From Owenia fusiformis (taxonomy: Eukaryota; Annelida; Polychaeta; Sabellida; Oweniidae): a stretch of 62,000 nucleotides of DNA. The stretch covers positions 12,543,915 through 12,605,914 of the forward strand of contig CAIIXF020000001.1 of the NCBI GenBank assembly GCA_903813345.2, read 5' to 3'. The position numbers and the translations under genes were made by a program. The number at the start of each line of letters is the position of its first letter. Positions within the stretch are counted from its first letter, which is position 1. Under the pieces are notes generated by a model. That model did not search any database. It had not been told where the DNA came from and was given only the letters and a program-made list of their open reading frames with translations. Positions 47,476 through 60,100 of the stretch are shown one piece after another.

Positions 47476-50400
47476 CATGTTTCTGGGTAGATGGATTAAG
47501 GGATACTTCTCTCGAAGAGTGCAAACAGTTGGCATGTTTAAAGAATGCCAATATAATAAATTGGAATAGTAGTTCAAGATCCTGTCAAATAAGGAAATGT
47601 GAGAAACACAAAGAACTTGATGACTGGGACTTTCAAGAAAGATATTCAATGGCGCAGGAAGTGTACTCTATTCCATGTAAGTGTTAATATGACAGATTCA
47701 TAATGCTATTCCATTTTTTTTTTTAGTTATGAAGGTTCTTCAAATTCTTGAAGTTGCTCCACTGACTTTTTAGTGCATGTATCTTTAATACAGTGGTGAG
47801 TTCAAAACTAAAAATATTTGCGGTCTAGTGAGGTCTTCTTGGGCCAGAACTTAGATCCAAAACCTACTTGCAGTCATTAATTGGTAATCACCATATTTAA
47901 TTGATCATTTTTGCTTCCCTGAGATTTTTTATTTTTTATTTATTCATCATAAAAATATATACAAAACATGCAACATGTCACAATCTAAGACACCACAGTG
48001 GCATATACAAGACGTATCACGTGCTAAAAAAAGTCTTCTAGATAGAAAAAATGTAAGACTAGAGTCTATATGGTCTATATGCTATAAGCTACTGTACACA
48101 TGATAAAGTATAATTGATACTAACAGATTAAACTTTCTAATGATTATATACATAGTGACAATTGTTGATGTGTCCCAAAAATGCTAGTAAAATGAAATCA
48201 CTTATAAAATAGAACAAAGTATATTGGACTTTGAGTTAAATATAATGTTTTAAGAGTTCAGATTTGAAATGCTTCTTAAAATTTATTATTGAGTCATATT
48301 TTTTAATGTTATCAGAAATTGCACTCCAGATAAGAGGGCCATATTAACTGATTGAAAAAATGCTAGCTTTTCCAATATGAAAATCATTTTTTCTACGAGT
48401 GTTGTAAGAGTGAACTGAGTTATTTTTTATTAGTTTTATTTCTGGTATTGTTGAGAATTTATCATTGCCTTTTTCTACATCAAACATGAACATTGCAGTA
48501 TTAATTTTGTTTACATCAAATATATTAAGAATACCCAGATCCTTAAAAAGGGGAGCTGAGTGGGTTTGTTGATTTTTATTGTATACAAGTCGAACAAAAC
48601 GTTTTTGTTTTAATTTTAAAATAAATCTGTATTAAAATTTTAATTTTGATTAATGATATTAATCTTAGACTTATGATTTTGCTTGATGATTTAATGTATT
48701 TAATTTCAGATCCAGGTTCACATAAATGTGGACAGAGACACTATGTTAACAGAATGAATATTGAGTCTAATTCATCATCTCAATGTACACATATAGCCCC
48801 TCATCCTCACATTACCTCACTGACACAATGTATGGAACAGGCTTGTGAGGACAATGCAAATGTCTTCAATTACAGGGGTAAAAGCTATTCAAACTATGAG
48901 TGTTACACCAAACGTTGCAGTCATATTCATAGTACTGGAGACTATGATTTTATGCTGTCCAAGGGAAATGGTCCATATTATATATATGCTTTAACTTGTA
49001 AGTACCAATTTATATGGTTTATAACATTTAAAATAGTATATGAAATAGGACCATGAGCATGGTTCCAAAAGGTAACCGGACAACTCATCCCCTAGTTCCA
49101 AAATATTGTATATACATTTAGTAGTGACTAATATGTCATTGTTATGACCTAAGAGAGTCAATGATAATATATATTTGATATTTAGTGGAGCCTATAGAGG
49201 TTACTACGGAAACTCCAACCACAACAACAACCAAAGAAACAACATCAGGCTATATTAATACAACAGAGTCAATCCATTTATCTACATATGATGCTGCCTT
49301 AGAAACAACACAGGGTCATATTACTATAGGTGCTACTAATAGTACTATTACAATATCACCAACTGGAGTCCCAAGAAAGTGTGATATAACAGGTAGGGTA
49401 TGATATGCATATTCTATTTCTGGCTCACCATGTACATGTACTTCAGTTTTTCTCCAATCAGGACTTTGTTAAGTAAATGCGATGACAAAGATATATGACC
49501 ATACTAGCAAATGGCTGATGTCATCTTTGAACTATTTGAACATGTATGAATATAACCTGATCAATAGGGTTTTGTTCACTTTCAACAAATGAAACCTGCA
49601 TGTACTTACCACTATAATCTAGAGTCAGTCACATAATTTAACAAGAAATGCATACATTGTTTCCTCATGTTATATTCTGGTATGTATTTTATTGCAGCTA
49701 TTGTAGGGGCAGTTGTTGGTATCACCCTGCTTGTGATTGCAGCATTCATTATCTTCATCATCATTATATACAGGTATAACTATCTATGTGTAGCGCTTAG
49801 AATAAAATAGTTCGTTTATGTATATAAGTGTCCTATATCATACAAAATTTAGAAAATAATATAAAAGCCAAAAATGGCATACTGTATCAGCATAACTTAA
49901 CAAGAGTGAGATTGGTTTACTTGCAGAAGATCGAAAAAGAGATGCAACCCAACCACAGATGGTGACAAACAGATTGAACCTGTATATCTCAATGATCCAA
50001 ACAGCACTAATCTGAATGAATCTGAAATGCATAACTACGAGAATAAGGGAATGTGGAACCCAACCACGGATGGTGTAAAGCAGATTGAACCAGTTGAACC
50101 TGTTTATCTCAATGATCCAAACAGCACTAACCCAAATGAATCTGAAATGCATAACTACGAGAATAAGGGAATGTGGAACCCAACCACAGATGGTGTAAAG
50201 CAGATTGAACCAGTTGAACCTGTTTATCTCAATGATCCAAACAGCACTAACCCAAATGAAACTGAAATGCATAACTACGAGAATAAGGGAATGTGGAACC
50301 CAACCACAGATGGTGTAAAGCAGATTGAACCAGTTGAACCTGTTTATCTCAATGATCCAGACAGCACTAACCGAAATGAAACTGAACTGCATAACTATGA

Positions 50401-50554
50401 GGACATAAATTTGGACAATAGAACTCAGAATGAAGCAAACCTATACTGTAGGTTGGATTTGAACAGTGAATCAAAGCACCCCAAAGTTGAAGATGATAAA
50501 GAAACCCCTTATGCAGAATCCCCTTTAAAAGATGTGAATAAATCCAAGCAATAA
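47185..50554 (+). CDS. Receptor-like type I membrane protein C
   Basis: Six exons: 47185-47266, 47419-47676, 48710-48997, 49186-49392, 49698-49773 and 49927-50554; 512 residues. Signal peptide MKNTIYFGLLIGSLLNVNLA, six-cysteine domain 1 (28-113, LEECKQLACLKNANIINW), six-cysteine domain 2 (114-209, LTQCMEQACEDNANVFNY, YYIYALT), stalk with TTTTTKETTSGYINTT (210-278, N-glycosylation sequons NST), TM AIVGAVVGITLLVIAAFIIF (279 to about 301), then RRSKKRC and the tail. The tail holds three 40-residue repeats, each with HNYENKGMW and EPVYLNDP, giving three YEN and four YLN motifs, then HNYEDI, LYCRLDL and TPYAES. The stop at 50552-50554 is early compared with gene E, and related sequence continues out of frame. 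A 5'-truncated LINE lies in intron 2. Ectodomain and stalk are closest to gene E. Confidence 0.85.
47927..48628 (-). mobile_element. 5'-truncated LINE, end of reverse transcriptase ORF
   Basis: On the minus strand a frame from about 48628 to the stop at 48236 reads QKRFVRLVYNKNQQTHSAPL, then FKDLGILNIFDVNKIN, then VHSYNTRRKNDFHIGKAS, and YGPLIWSAISDNIKKYDS. This is the characteristic C-terminal tail of a non-LTR retrotransposon polyprotein. One in-frame TAA interrupts it just before YGPLIW, so it is dead. The 3' UTR ends in an A-rich tail (AATAAATAAAAAATAAAAAA) near 47927. It lies in intron 2 of gene C, antisense to it. Confidence 0.82.
50027..50386 (+). repeat. Three 120-bp coding repeats in gene C tail
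   Basis: Units start at 50027, 50147 and 50267 (ATGCATAACTACGAGAATAA) and are almost identical; a partial unit precedes and a diverged one follows. Each gives 40 residues with one YENK and one YLND. Gene D has one such unit and gene E none. Confidence 0.93.
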
Positions 50555-50824
50555 TATGTTGGGTTAGGTCCAAAATATGGAGTCTAATTCCATATACTCT
50601 ATCAATTACAATGACTCTTCCCCAATGCAACCCGTTACAAAAAACTATCATCCCAAAGATCCCGTTGCTGGAAGTGAAGATAAGAACATACCTTGCCAGG
50701 TACCAATTATGAAGACCAAAGAAATATATTCCATCAATGATGATCAATACTTTAATGGTCAAAATGTAGCAAAAGCCACAAATCAGATAGATGATCTTTT
50801 AAAACTTTCAAGATTCACTTGAGT
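50555..50824 (+). pseudogene. Detached C-terminal tail of gene C
   Basis: After the gene C stop, sequence homologous to the gene E tail continues in another frame: ESNSIYSINYNDSSPMQ, YHPKDPVAGSEDKN, EIYSIND and NQIDDLLKL correspond to gene E positions around 61150-61545. Comparison around 50538-50560 suggests a one-base insertion relative to gene E ('caataatatg' against 'catgatatg'), which creates the TAA. It is probably now 3' UTR. Confidence 0.78.
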
Positions 50825-51938
50825 CAAGATATTGATACTTCCGTCATATCAAATGATCTAATTAAATGATACATAATCATAAACAGACATTCAACAAGAA
50901 TGATGGAATCCGTTTGAAATCATTTATGTCTTTAGATGTGCGCTAGCAGTCAAAGTTTATTAGGTATAGTTATGAAATAGCAACACACTGAGATAATGAA
51001 ATTTGAAAAACTGGTATTCAAGAGGATAAAGAATTACACAGAAAAATAGCATTTGGTGGTTGAAATCCTTTTGACATGTATACATACATGTATCTATATA
51101 CACTCTTTGCAAGGCACAAATACTTACAATTTGAAATACTTTATGTTTTCTCAGTATAATTCTTTATTCTCTTAATTAATAGCTTTCAGAATATTTGAGA
51201 ATATTTTTTCACTTCCTTGTTCATAAATTGGTTTGATGTCAATGGAACTTGTACCTGTCAGTACTGTTTACTATTAATACATACAGTACTTATAGACATT
51301 ATTGATAATGTAGAAGGTGGTTTAAAGAATAGAAAATTAGATCATTGTCAAGATGTCACAATTGATGGTTTCCATGTTTATCAAAATGATGATATGGAAA
51401 TCAAGATAACACAAGACCCAAAATAGATTAGTATCTCCTTGATATAATGAACCATGACATTATCATAAACCCTACCAAATATGACCCAACAGCCACTGAT
51501 CAGTTTCCTATGTTAGTGTTGAACTCCATTTATTCTGATGACTATTTATTTGGGTGTCAAATAATGAAATGAGCACTGAAAACAGAAATGGTTATGACAC
51601 ATTTAAAATTAAAAAGAATCATAAAAAGATATTGAAGTGATTGAAAATTGAGGCCAGATCAAAAGGTATTAACATATTTCAAAATATTTTACGAAGAAAT
51701 GTGTGACATTTACTCAAACACTTTTATAACACATAATACATAAAGCAACCTCAAGTGGTCATCTAAAATGAAAATGCACCTGTATGTCATAACAATTAAC
51801 CATATACTAAAACTTTTTGAAAAACATAAGACTGCTATGTCTATTTATTCTTATATTGTAACACAATATTCTGGTCAAACCCAACACCTCAGAAGATTGG
51901 CGACAAAGATGATCTTTGGAAAACATAATGCTTTCATC
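50825..51938. other. Intergenic C to D
   Basis: The first part resembles the 3' flank of gene E (for example 'acttccttgttcataaattg' near 51210 and 'acttccttgtttaattg' near 61970). At 51370-51423 a frame gives DGFHVYQNDDMEI, which resembles the YQN repeats of gene B and may be a decayed tail exon. Otherwise nothing was recognised. Confidence 0.45.
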
Positions 51939-54900
51939 ATGGAATTGATATATTTAATAACATTTATTTTTTATATGAAAAATATATCAGGCAACATCAA
52001 AGCTGAAGGTAAATATAAATTATTTGTGGTTCTACAAGAATATACATTTGAGGTTAATTTACACTCAGTGACTGGTCCTTGGAAAACACTTTCCAGAATT
52101 ATAGTACATATTGACATGTAATATATAAATAAACAATAGGAAGATTAACAGGTCAGTAAAAATGTTCATGCAATAATTGTTACGACAAGATTCATGGATT
52201 TTGCAAACAGCACATACACATAATTAAATAAAAGAGGGGAAAGGAGGAGGGAAAGTATCGATTTTGGACAGTCATATGTTGGATTTAAGCTATTTTCTGA
52301 GGATTTAAACATGTGCATATGTTAGATCAATGCATTACCTCCAGGAAAACCAATCATAGAGATGATAAAATAATTTTGACTTTGAGACCGGGATACGGGA
52401 AGATCCAAACAACCCACCCACATGTTTTTCCTGAAATGTTGCTCTGATTTTCAACCCCTTCCACCCCTGCTTTTTCAATTTTTGTTGCATCAATATGTTG
52501 TGTTTTGAGACACAGTTAACAACTTTAAAGGAATAAGTAATTCCCATGTTATTTTCCCATGGGGAAAACTCATGCGATCCATTGCTTTCAGCTTCTTTTG
52601 GTCACCCATAAGGGATATCTTTAAAACCCCTGAAGGAATTACTTATTCCTTTAAAGGGGTTGCTTGTGTGTCAAAACGCAACATATTGATGCAATAAAAA
52701 TTGAAAAAGTAGGGGTGGAAGGGGTTGAAAATCAGAGCAACATTTCAGAAAAAAAACATGTGGGTGGGTTGTTTGCAACTTCCCCAATCCTGGTCTCAAA
52801 GTCAAAATTATTTTATCATCTCTATGATTGGTTTTCCTGGAGGTAATGCATTGGCCTAACATATGCACCTGTTTAAATTCTCAGAAAATAGCAAAAATCC
52901 AACATATGACTGTCCGAAATCTGTTGCTTTCCCTCCTCCTTTCAGTAATCAAGGGTAGTATTTCAAATAAACCAAATATTGTTTCTCTTTCTAGAGTTGC
53001 AGATTAACAATATGGAAAAATTCCACCTTCTGAGAACCTCCCAAGAGTATGTTATAAGTAATTGTAAGCACATAAGCAAGGAGTTTTTTAATCTTTCTCA
53101 ATGCCAACAAGAAGCCAGAGATAGAAATTGTAATGTGATCAATTGGTCCTCTAATGACAAAAGATGTTACCTAAAACGCTGTACCAACCAAAGCACAGAT
53201 GAAGAATGGGACTTCAAGTTTACAAAGTATACATGGCAAATGTATGAGGTTCATAGCATAGCATGTGAGTAAAAAAGCAGTTTACTGAATATATTGTTGA
53301 TACAATTTGTGTGCTCCTATTATTTGATCGAATTCATAATATAGCGTAATTCTCAATGTCTTATAAAGATACATAGACTAATAAGTTGTTGTAATGAAAT
53401 AAATTAAAACAGAACAATAGAACAGGCTCAATAGCATTGGTTTTAAAAAATTTTACATTCAAATATTATCTCAATAACAGGTGAAATCAAGATACAACAA
53501 AAATGTGTTAGAGCAACAAATAATTTAACCCCACAGATGCAGGGTGCAATCAAATAAAATATAACAATGATGCTTATGTACTAGATATTGTACTAAGATA
53601 CCGACTCATGTGATTTTAGATCCATCTACTCCAATATGTAAAGGCATTGTATTTGTCAATCGGAAGACATACAGTGATCAAAATACCCCTGTTACATCTA
53701 ACTGTCCTGATGTAGGAGAACACAAGCAACCTGCCAACTTACATCAATGTATGTCTAGTGCTTGTAGTCAGGGTGCCAATGTGTTCATATACAGTTCAAG
53801 CACCCGTTTCTGCCAACCTAAGCGCTGCAACACCAAAGCTGATGGTATGTACAACTTACAGGTTGCAAACATTGATAATGATGATGGAAACCAGAGAGGA
53901 TATGACATCTATGCCTTATCAGGTATGAAATTATATCTTTTATCCATTTTTGAATTTGTATTTCAATGTCAAACATTTGAAAACATTTATCTTACAGCAT
54001 ACACTAATGTATTTGTGTAGAATGCAATGAATAAACAAAATCAAAACCAAAATACAACAAAACAAACAAGAATATCTAATAAATACACTATACTACTACA
54101 TTTATGCATTTATTAATTTCATCATTGATAGCAACTCCTGTGCCTTGGACCACAGAGGGAACAACCATGGGCATTCAAGAGACTGAATCCACAACAGGTC
54201 TGAGTACATCAACTGTTTTCTCAGGATATGAAATAATGATAATATGAAATCAAAATTGAAATCTGACTTCCAGTTGACATTCCATGACTTTTTAAAAAAA
54301 GTTGAAATGGTCTTTTCAAAATTAGTTTTTTAGTTTTAAATAGGCTATAACTGTTAAAATGGACAAAAAATTTATGATTAAAGTCAAAACTTTGAAGATC
54401 AAATATCAGGGTAAAAAGCTTGGTTGATTCAAGGCTAAGAAAAGTTAGGAATCTGGAATCTTAAATTGAACTTGAACTTTGTTCAATTTTACCATTCTAG
54501 TTATGATTGTCTCCATCGTAAGGCAACTAATTTAGCAATTAAAACAAATCACAAAATTATTCCAAGAGTTCTCAAGTATATTTTTCATTTTTGCCATTCA
54601 CCTGTATAATCTGAATTGGTTGTAAAATATGTGACCAAAAATAAGTCTTATTGTAAACACACAACCCACCATTTTAATACAATTATAGTGGAAGCCAATG
54701 AGATAACTACAGAAACACAAACAACTGCAATAGCAACCACTGCAACAACACTCTCAATTACGCCTGAATCAACCCATACATCAATGTATGACCCTGTCTT
54801 GAATGCTACTCATAGCACTAAGAATGCTTCTAATCCTATCACAAAATCACCAGCTGGAGGAGCCCCTACCCAGATTAATACCATAGGTACAGATCAACCT

Positions 54901-55819
54901 AAAGTTTGAATCAAATCAGGATTTTCAATGACCTTAGTTTTTTTAATCAAAACTTACTGCAATGTTTGAAAAACCATCCATATCAATAATATTATTAAAG
55001 TGTGGTGTAATTCAACTCTTCAAATTTTTGGGCAATATGTTTACTGCATTACTGAATATCTTCCTTACAGATATAAACTATTGAACATGTTCCTTATATG
55101 GAGGCTTATAAAAATGACCTTAGGAAGATTTTCTGATTTTTTAAGAACCCTGGGAAATTAATAGCCAAATATGGTAATTTATAGTGAATTCAGTATCACT
55201 CAGACCATCCTAAATGTAGACTACAGTATTCATGACTAAATATTTTGCTGCTATCTAATCTGTTAACTGTAGGTATTATTTATTGTAGTCATACTTGGGG
55301 CAGTCATCGGAATCCTGATCCTCCTTCTTGTGATTGCAGTACTCATTATCTTCATCATTATATACAGGTATCTTATATAAATGTTTATCTTTAAAATAGT
55401 ATGCCATTATTATATACAATATTATTACCCAGGAACATAAGTAAAATTGGTTTACTTGCAGAAGATCCAAAAAGAGATGCAACCCAACCAAAGCTGGTGA
55501 CAAACAGATTGATCCAGTTGAACCTGTCTATCTCAATGATCCAGACAGCACTAATCTGAATGAATCTGAAATGCATAACTACGAGAATAAGGGAATGTGG
55601 AACCCAACCACAGATGGTGAAAAGCAGATTGAACCAGTTGAACCTGTTTATCTCAATGATCCAGACAGCATTAAGCCAAATACATCTGAAGTGCATAACT
55701 ATGAGGACATAAATTTGGACAATAGAACTCACAATGAAGCAAACCTGTACTGTAGGTTAGATTTGAACAGTGAATCAAAGCATGTTCAAGATGATAAAGA
55801 AACCCCTTATGCAGTTTAA
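51939..55819 (+). CDS. Receptor-like type I membrane protein D (divergent ectodomain)
   Basis: Seven exons: 51939-52008, 52995-53264, 53620-53922, 54132-54197, 54689-54886, 55289-55367 and 55462-55819; 447 residues, every junction in frame. Signal peptide MELIYLITFIFYMKNISG; domain 1 (24-113, LSQCQQEARDRNCNVINW, EEWDFKF) lacks the first cysteine and has one cysteine shifted (C-x8-C instead of C-x4-C); domain 2 (114-214, LHQCMSSACSQGANVFIY); an extra 22-residue stalk exon not found in A, B, C or E (TPVPWTTEGTT); a second stalk exon rich in Thr; TM VILGAVIGILILLLVIAVL; tail with RRSKKRCNP, two YLND, one YENK, NYEDI and LYCRLDL, ending TPYAV. The tail is very close to gene C while the ectodomain is the most divergent of the cluster. 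Compared with gene E the tail ends early through loss of a few bases near 55815. Intron 1 carries a foldback element. Confidence 0.78.
52238..52943. repeat. 700-bp foldback element in gene D intron 1
   Basis: Outer arms 52238-52500 and 52676-52943 are inverted copies ('gaaaggaggaggga', 'cagtcatatgttgga', 'gcattacctccaggaaaacc', 'gggtggaaggggttgaaaat'). Inner arms 'tttaaaggaataagtaattcc' type and its inverse enclose a centre of about 90 bases. A single arm copy is at 38030-38265. Two 60 to 70 residue frames, one per strand, are mirror products. Confidence 0.85.
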
Positions 55820-56000
55820 AAGATGTGAATTCTTAAAATAAATTCAGCAAATAAGTTGTCAAGTCAGTTCCAAAATATGGAAACTAATTCCATATACCCT
55901 ACAAGTAATAATGACTCTTACCCGCAACTGATAAAAAACTCAAAACTCAAAGTAGTCCCAAAGATCCAGTCAGCGGAGGTCATGATAAGATCCCACTTGG
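55820..56000 (+). pseudogene. Detached C-terminal tail of gene D
   Basis: 'aaagatgtgaattct' and then SQFQNMETNSIYPTSNNDSY match gene E tail sequence (GQFPNMKTNSIYSISSDDD), but the connection to the gene D frame is broken by a stop created where gene E has 'gcagtatccccttta'. Similarity fades after about 56000. Probably 3' UTR now. Confidence 0.7.
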
Positions 56001-57173
56001 GCCAGATTACGGGAAGATATCATATATTCTTTTCAACACATTCAAAATGGCATAGCATGTACATAATGAGTGATATTTCACAATTCATACATTTTGTTTG
56101 TTTTCAATGGTTATATGACTTCAACTACTGTTCATTAAGCAGAAATTTGATTATAAGATCTGACAAATATTAGATGCATATTTAAATGAGTTGAACTACT
56201 CTGTGTGCAGAGTCTAGTTATAAACTACCCTCTGCCTAGTATCAACTTTATTACAGTTTAGCAGCCCAAGCTCCACGACCAATGCCTGTGATGGCTCAGG
56301 TCATAAATCATTTCATACCTAATGCACTGACATATTCTCAACCAATCAGCGAGGTGGAAGGAACCCTTGCTAAATGTGTGCACAATAATTATGCGATTAT
56401 GTCAGAGAAAATAACCGTCGCCCTTTTTTCGAAGAAGAACTCTGATTAGCAGGGTGAGTTCAGAGATTTATTAAAAACTGAAAGAGTGAAGACAAAGCTC
56501 TCTTTTAAGAAGCAAGTTGAACTAATGCAAAGGGTAGAGTTGAACATAACATAGTGGTCAAATCATCAGCCGACATTTGAATTGGTGAATGCTTGCTAAG
56601 TTTGTACACTGGACTTAGACCTGGGAATACCAGTTCTTACATTGTATCAGTTTCAGTTTTGTCTAGAGAATGTGCAAATGTAATTAAATAGTTGACTATT
56701 TTATAAACATATACAGAACATAACATATAAACATCATAGTTCACAAGAGGAGACATTTTAAATCTTAACCAGTTGAGGTGAAAAATAATCACCAGAATTT
56801 TTATAGAGGTGTATAATTTGCCCAGTCCACCATCCTGACAGATGTTACAAAACCCAACTAAACAAAACAATACAAGGACCCTAATTAAATAAAGAGGGTG
56901 GCATGATGTTGATTTTGGTGTTGAAATATTGAAAATAGTAACAGGAAGTGTTTTCTGAAAATATTGTGAACAATTATGTGGCTGATATCATAGTCTAGTT
57001 AAACATCAACACCTTTATCTTGGCACATAAATTTTTATGACAAATTTCAACGAATTCCACAAAGTAAAATTTCCTTAATGAACTTAGTTTACATGAACTT
57101 AAATTTTTATTTTTTGAAATAACAATTCAATTTCAACTCAAGATACAGACAGAATCAATCAAAAAAGAAAACA
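56001..57173. other. Intergenic D to E
   Basis: No exon recognised. From about 56930 on ('ggaagtgttttctgaaaat', 'atgtggctgatatcatagt') the sequence resembles the region upstream of gene C (about 47025-47180) and probably contains the gene E promoter. A more GC-rich stretch at 56230-56470 was not identified. Confidence 0.45.
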
Positions 57174-60100
57174 ATGCAAAACATGATATATTTTGGATTA
57201 CTCCTTGCATCACTACTGAATGTGAACCTTGCATTATTTAATGACCATGCCAATGGTAAGTGTTTTCATATTTTGCTAATTGTAGAGAGAAAAATCATCT
57301 TGAGATATTTAGGAAACAAGCAATGTGATAAAAGTTGTTTTCAAATTTGTAGATCAACAATCCTGTAATTTTCATTTGATAAGGAAGAGAGAGGATAAAA
57401 AAGCAAGTTCATGTTCCTGGGTGGGTGAATTAAGGGATACATCTCTTGGAGCATGCAAACAGTTGGCATGTTCAAGGAGTGCCACTGTAATAAATTGGGA
57501 TAGTGGTTCAAGATCTTGCCAAATAAGGAAATGTGACAAACACAAAGATTTTGATGACTGGGACTTTCAGGAGAGAAGCTCACTTGTGGACGAAGTCTAC
57601 TCTATTCTATGTGAGTATAAAATAATATGACTAATTTTCAGAACTATATTCTTTTTTACCATGTAAGAGTATTTAACATATTGGAGACAGTTGAGAGATA
57701 AAAGCCAAACAAGGCATTAACATGACAAAATGTCACCACCTAGTTGCTCACAATATTATGACTTCAATCTTAAGTCAGATTTGAATTTCTGAGAACTTGT
57801 TGAAATGATTTGGAAAAAAAATTAGTCAATTTGAAGCAAGTTAAAAAAAAAACTTTTTGACCCTGAGAAGGTCATTGAAGGTGAAATCTAAAATCTAAAC
57901 TCAGATTTGAACTTGTAGATGAAGCAAGTTGAAAACAGACCTTTTTGAGCTTTTTTTACCTTCAGGTCATTGAAGGTGAAATGTAAAGTCAGATTTCAAC
58001 TTCTGAGAACTCATAGGTCTTGAAAAAATAGGTCAATTTGAAGCAAACTGAAAAATACCTTTTTGACCTTTTTTAACCTTTCTTGACCTTGAAAAGGTCA
58101 TTGAAGGTCAAATTTTAAATCAAGTCAGAATTGAACTTTCGAGAACTTGTAGATGATTTTGAAAAAATTGGAGTCAGTTTAAACATTAAGTTATTGGAAG
58201 TTGTAAGAATTTGTTACAGATGCCAACGACCAACCACCGATCGCCAACCATCACCTGCCTTCTGCCGTCATAAAAAAATGGAGACCATAATAACAATATG
58301 TCACCGCTTTTTGGTGCTGACATAAAACTGTTATTCCACATTTGACTATTTAAGCTGATATTATTTATTTTATGAATATTTAGAGTATAAAAATGTTTAA
58401 TTGTTTATGATGTCTGCATGTTGAGAGAGGCTAAAATTATACAAATTATACATAATTGCATAATTTTTATGAATTCAGTTCTTGAAAAAATTCTCATGAT
58501 TTTCCAGTGTCTTGAATATCTGGAATACATTTGTTCATAGTTCACCCCTATAAGAATTAAGAACTAGGAGTCAGTGCCTGGGTCACCAATTTAAAGCACT
58601 ACAAATGTTATGGGCAATTCAATATTCAAAATTGGTATTGAAGGTCAAGAGAATGCTTTGGGTCAATATCATCAGAAGGGTCAAATTTGTAAAACAGTTA
58701 ATGAATGATACCTGCCATCAAATATATCAACAATATAGTCACTACAGACCAAGCTTTAACTAAAGGTCACAGTAAGGAGTCAAGATCATGAGAAATATTA
58801 GCAAGGTAATACACAAAATGTTGCCACCTGCCATTTGTTACAGATGACATTGTTACAGATGCCAAACACCAACTTGTGGTTGTGACATAAAAATCAATGT
58901 TTGGGTTATTTTTCTATTTTAGTGTTAGTATATGGAAGGTCAATGGTCTTAAAGGTTCTTCGGATCAATAGATTAATCAAGGGAATATCAATGAAGTAGC
59001 TACCAAAAAGTCTCCAATCATGTTTCAGATTATACACCAATGGTGTGGGATCATAATGTCATCAAAATGTATGAGGCTTAAGTATCATGAATTTTAAAAA
59101 CTGGGCTTGGTTAATTCCCTTTAACATTGACAAAATTGGTCCCTAATCTTAGAAAAATGGGTTTATTTTTGTAAACTTTTATCTACATTTATATGAACCC
59201 GTTAAACTCATAAAGCATTGGTGTATATGGAATATCTGAAATAACTATAACTATATGAACTCCTGAAATCAATTCGTAACTTAGTGTATCTATCTAATAG
59301 TATTTATATCATATTATTTTTTATATGTACTGTTTTCTTTCAGATCTGGGTTCACCTAAATGTGGACAGAGACACTATGTTAACAGAATGAATATGGAAT
59401 CTAATTCATCATCTCAATGTCCACATGTAGCCTCTCATCCTAACATTTCTTCACTCAAAGAGTGTATGAGACGGGCTTGTAAGGACAATGCCAATGTCTT
59501 CAATTACAAAATCAAAGGCAATGAAAATAATTCAAATGGATGTTTTACCAAAAACTGCAGTCGTAAAGATGGGAATGGAGATTATGATTTCATCTTTTCT
59601 ACTGACAATGGTGCATACTATGTATATGCTTTAACTTGTAAGTACCAATCTATATGGTTTATTATTTATTATATTCATCATAACCAAAGTTTCATACAAA
59701 ATATGCATAGGGTGTGCCAATAAATGCATATAAACAACATTTCAAACAATCTATGGATTAATTTTAACACTGATGGAGTAGTCAATCATAGTTCAGTTAT
59801 GCTGCAATTTCTAGTTTTAAATTTGTTCAATTTTATACTGATATTATGTATCATAACTAAATAAAGCAATACTGTACTTCAATACTGTTTTAGTGGAGCC
59901 TGTAGAGGTTACTACGGAAACTCCAACTACAACAACAACCAAAGAAACAACATCAGGCTATATTAGTACAACAGAGTCAATCCATTTATCTACATATGAT
60001 GCTACCTTGAAGACAACACAGTGCCCTATTACTATAGATGCTACTAATAATACTATTACAACATCCCCAACTGGAGTCCCAACAAAGAGTAATATAACAG

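Noticed and set aside
49838-50392. 184-residue minus-strand repeat protein opposite gene C tail (WIIEINRFNWFNLL)
   Set aside because: Antisense shadow of the 120-bp coding repeats; the plus-strand frame is supported by paralogues and splice sites.
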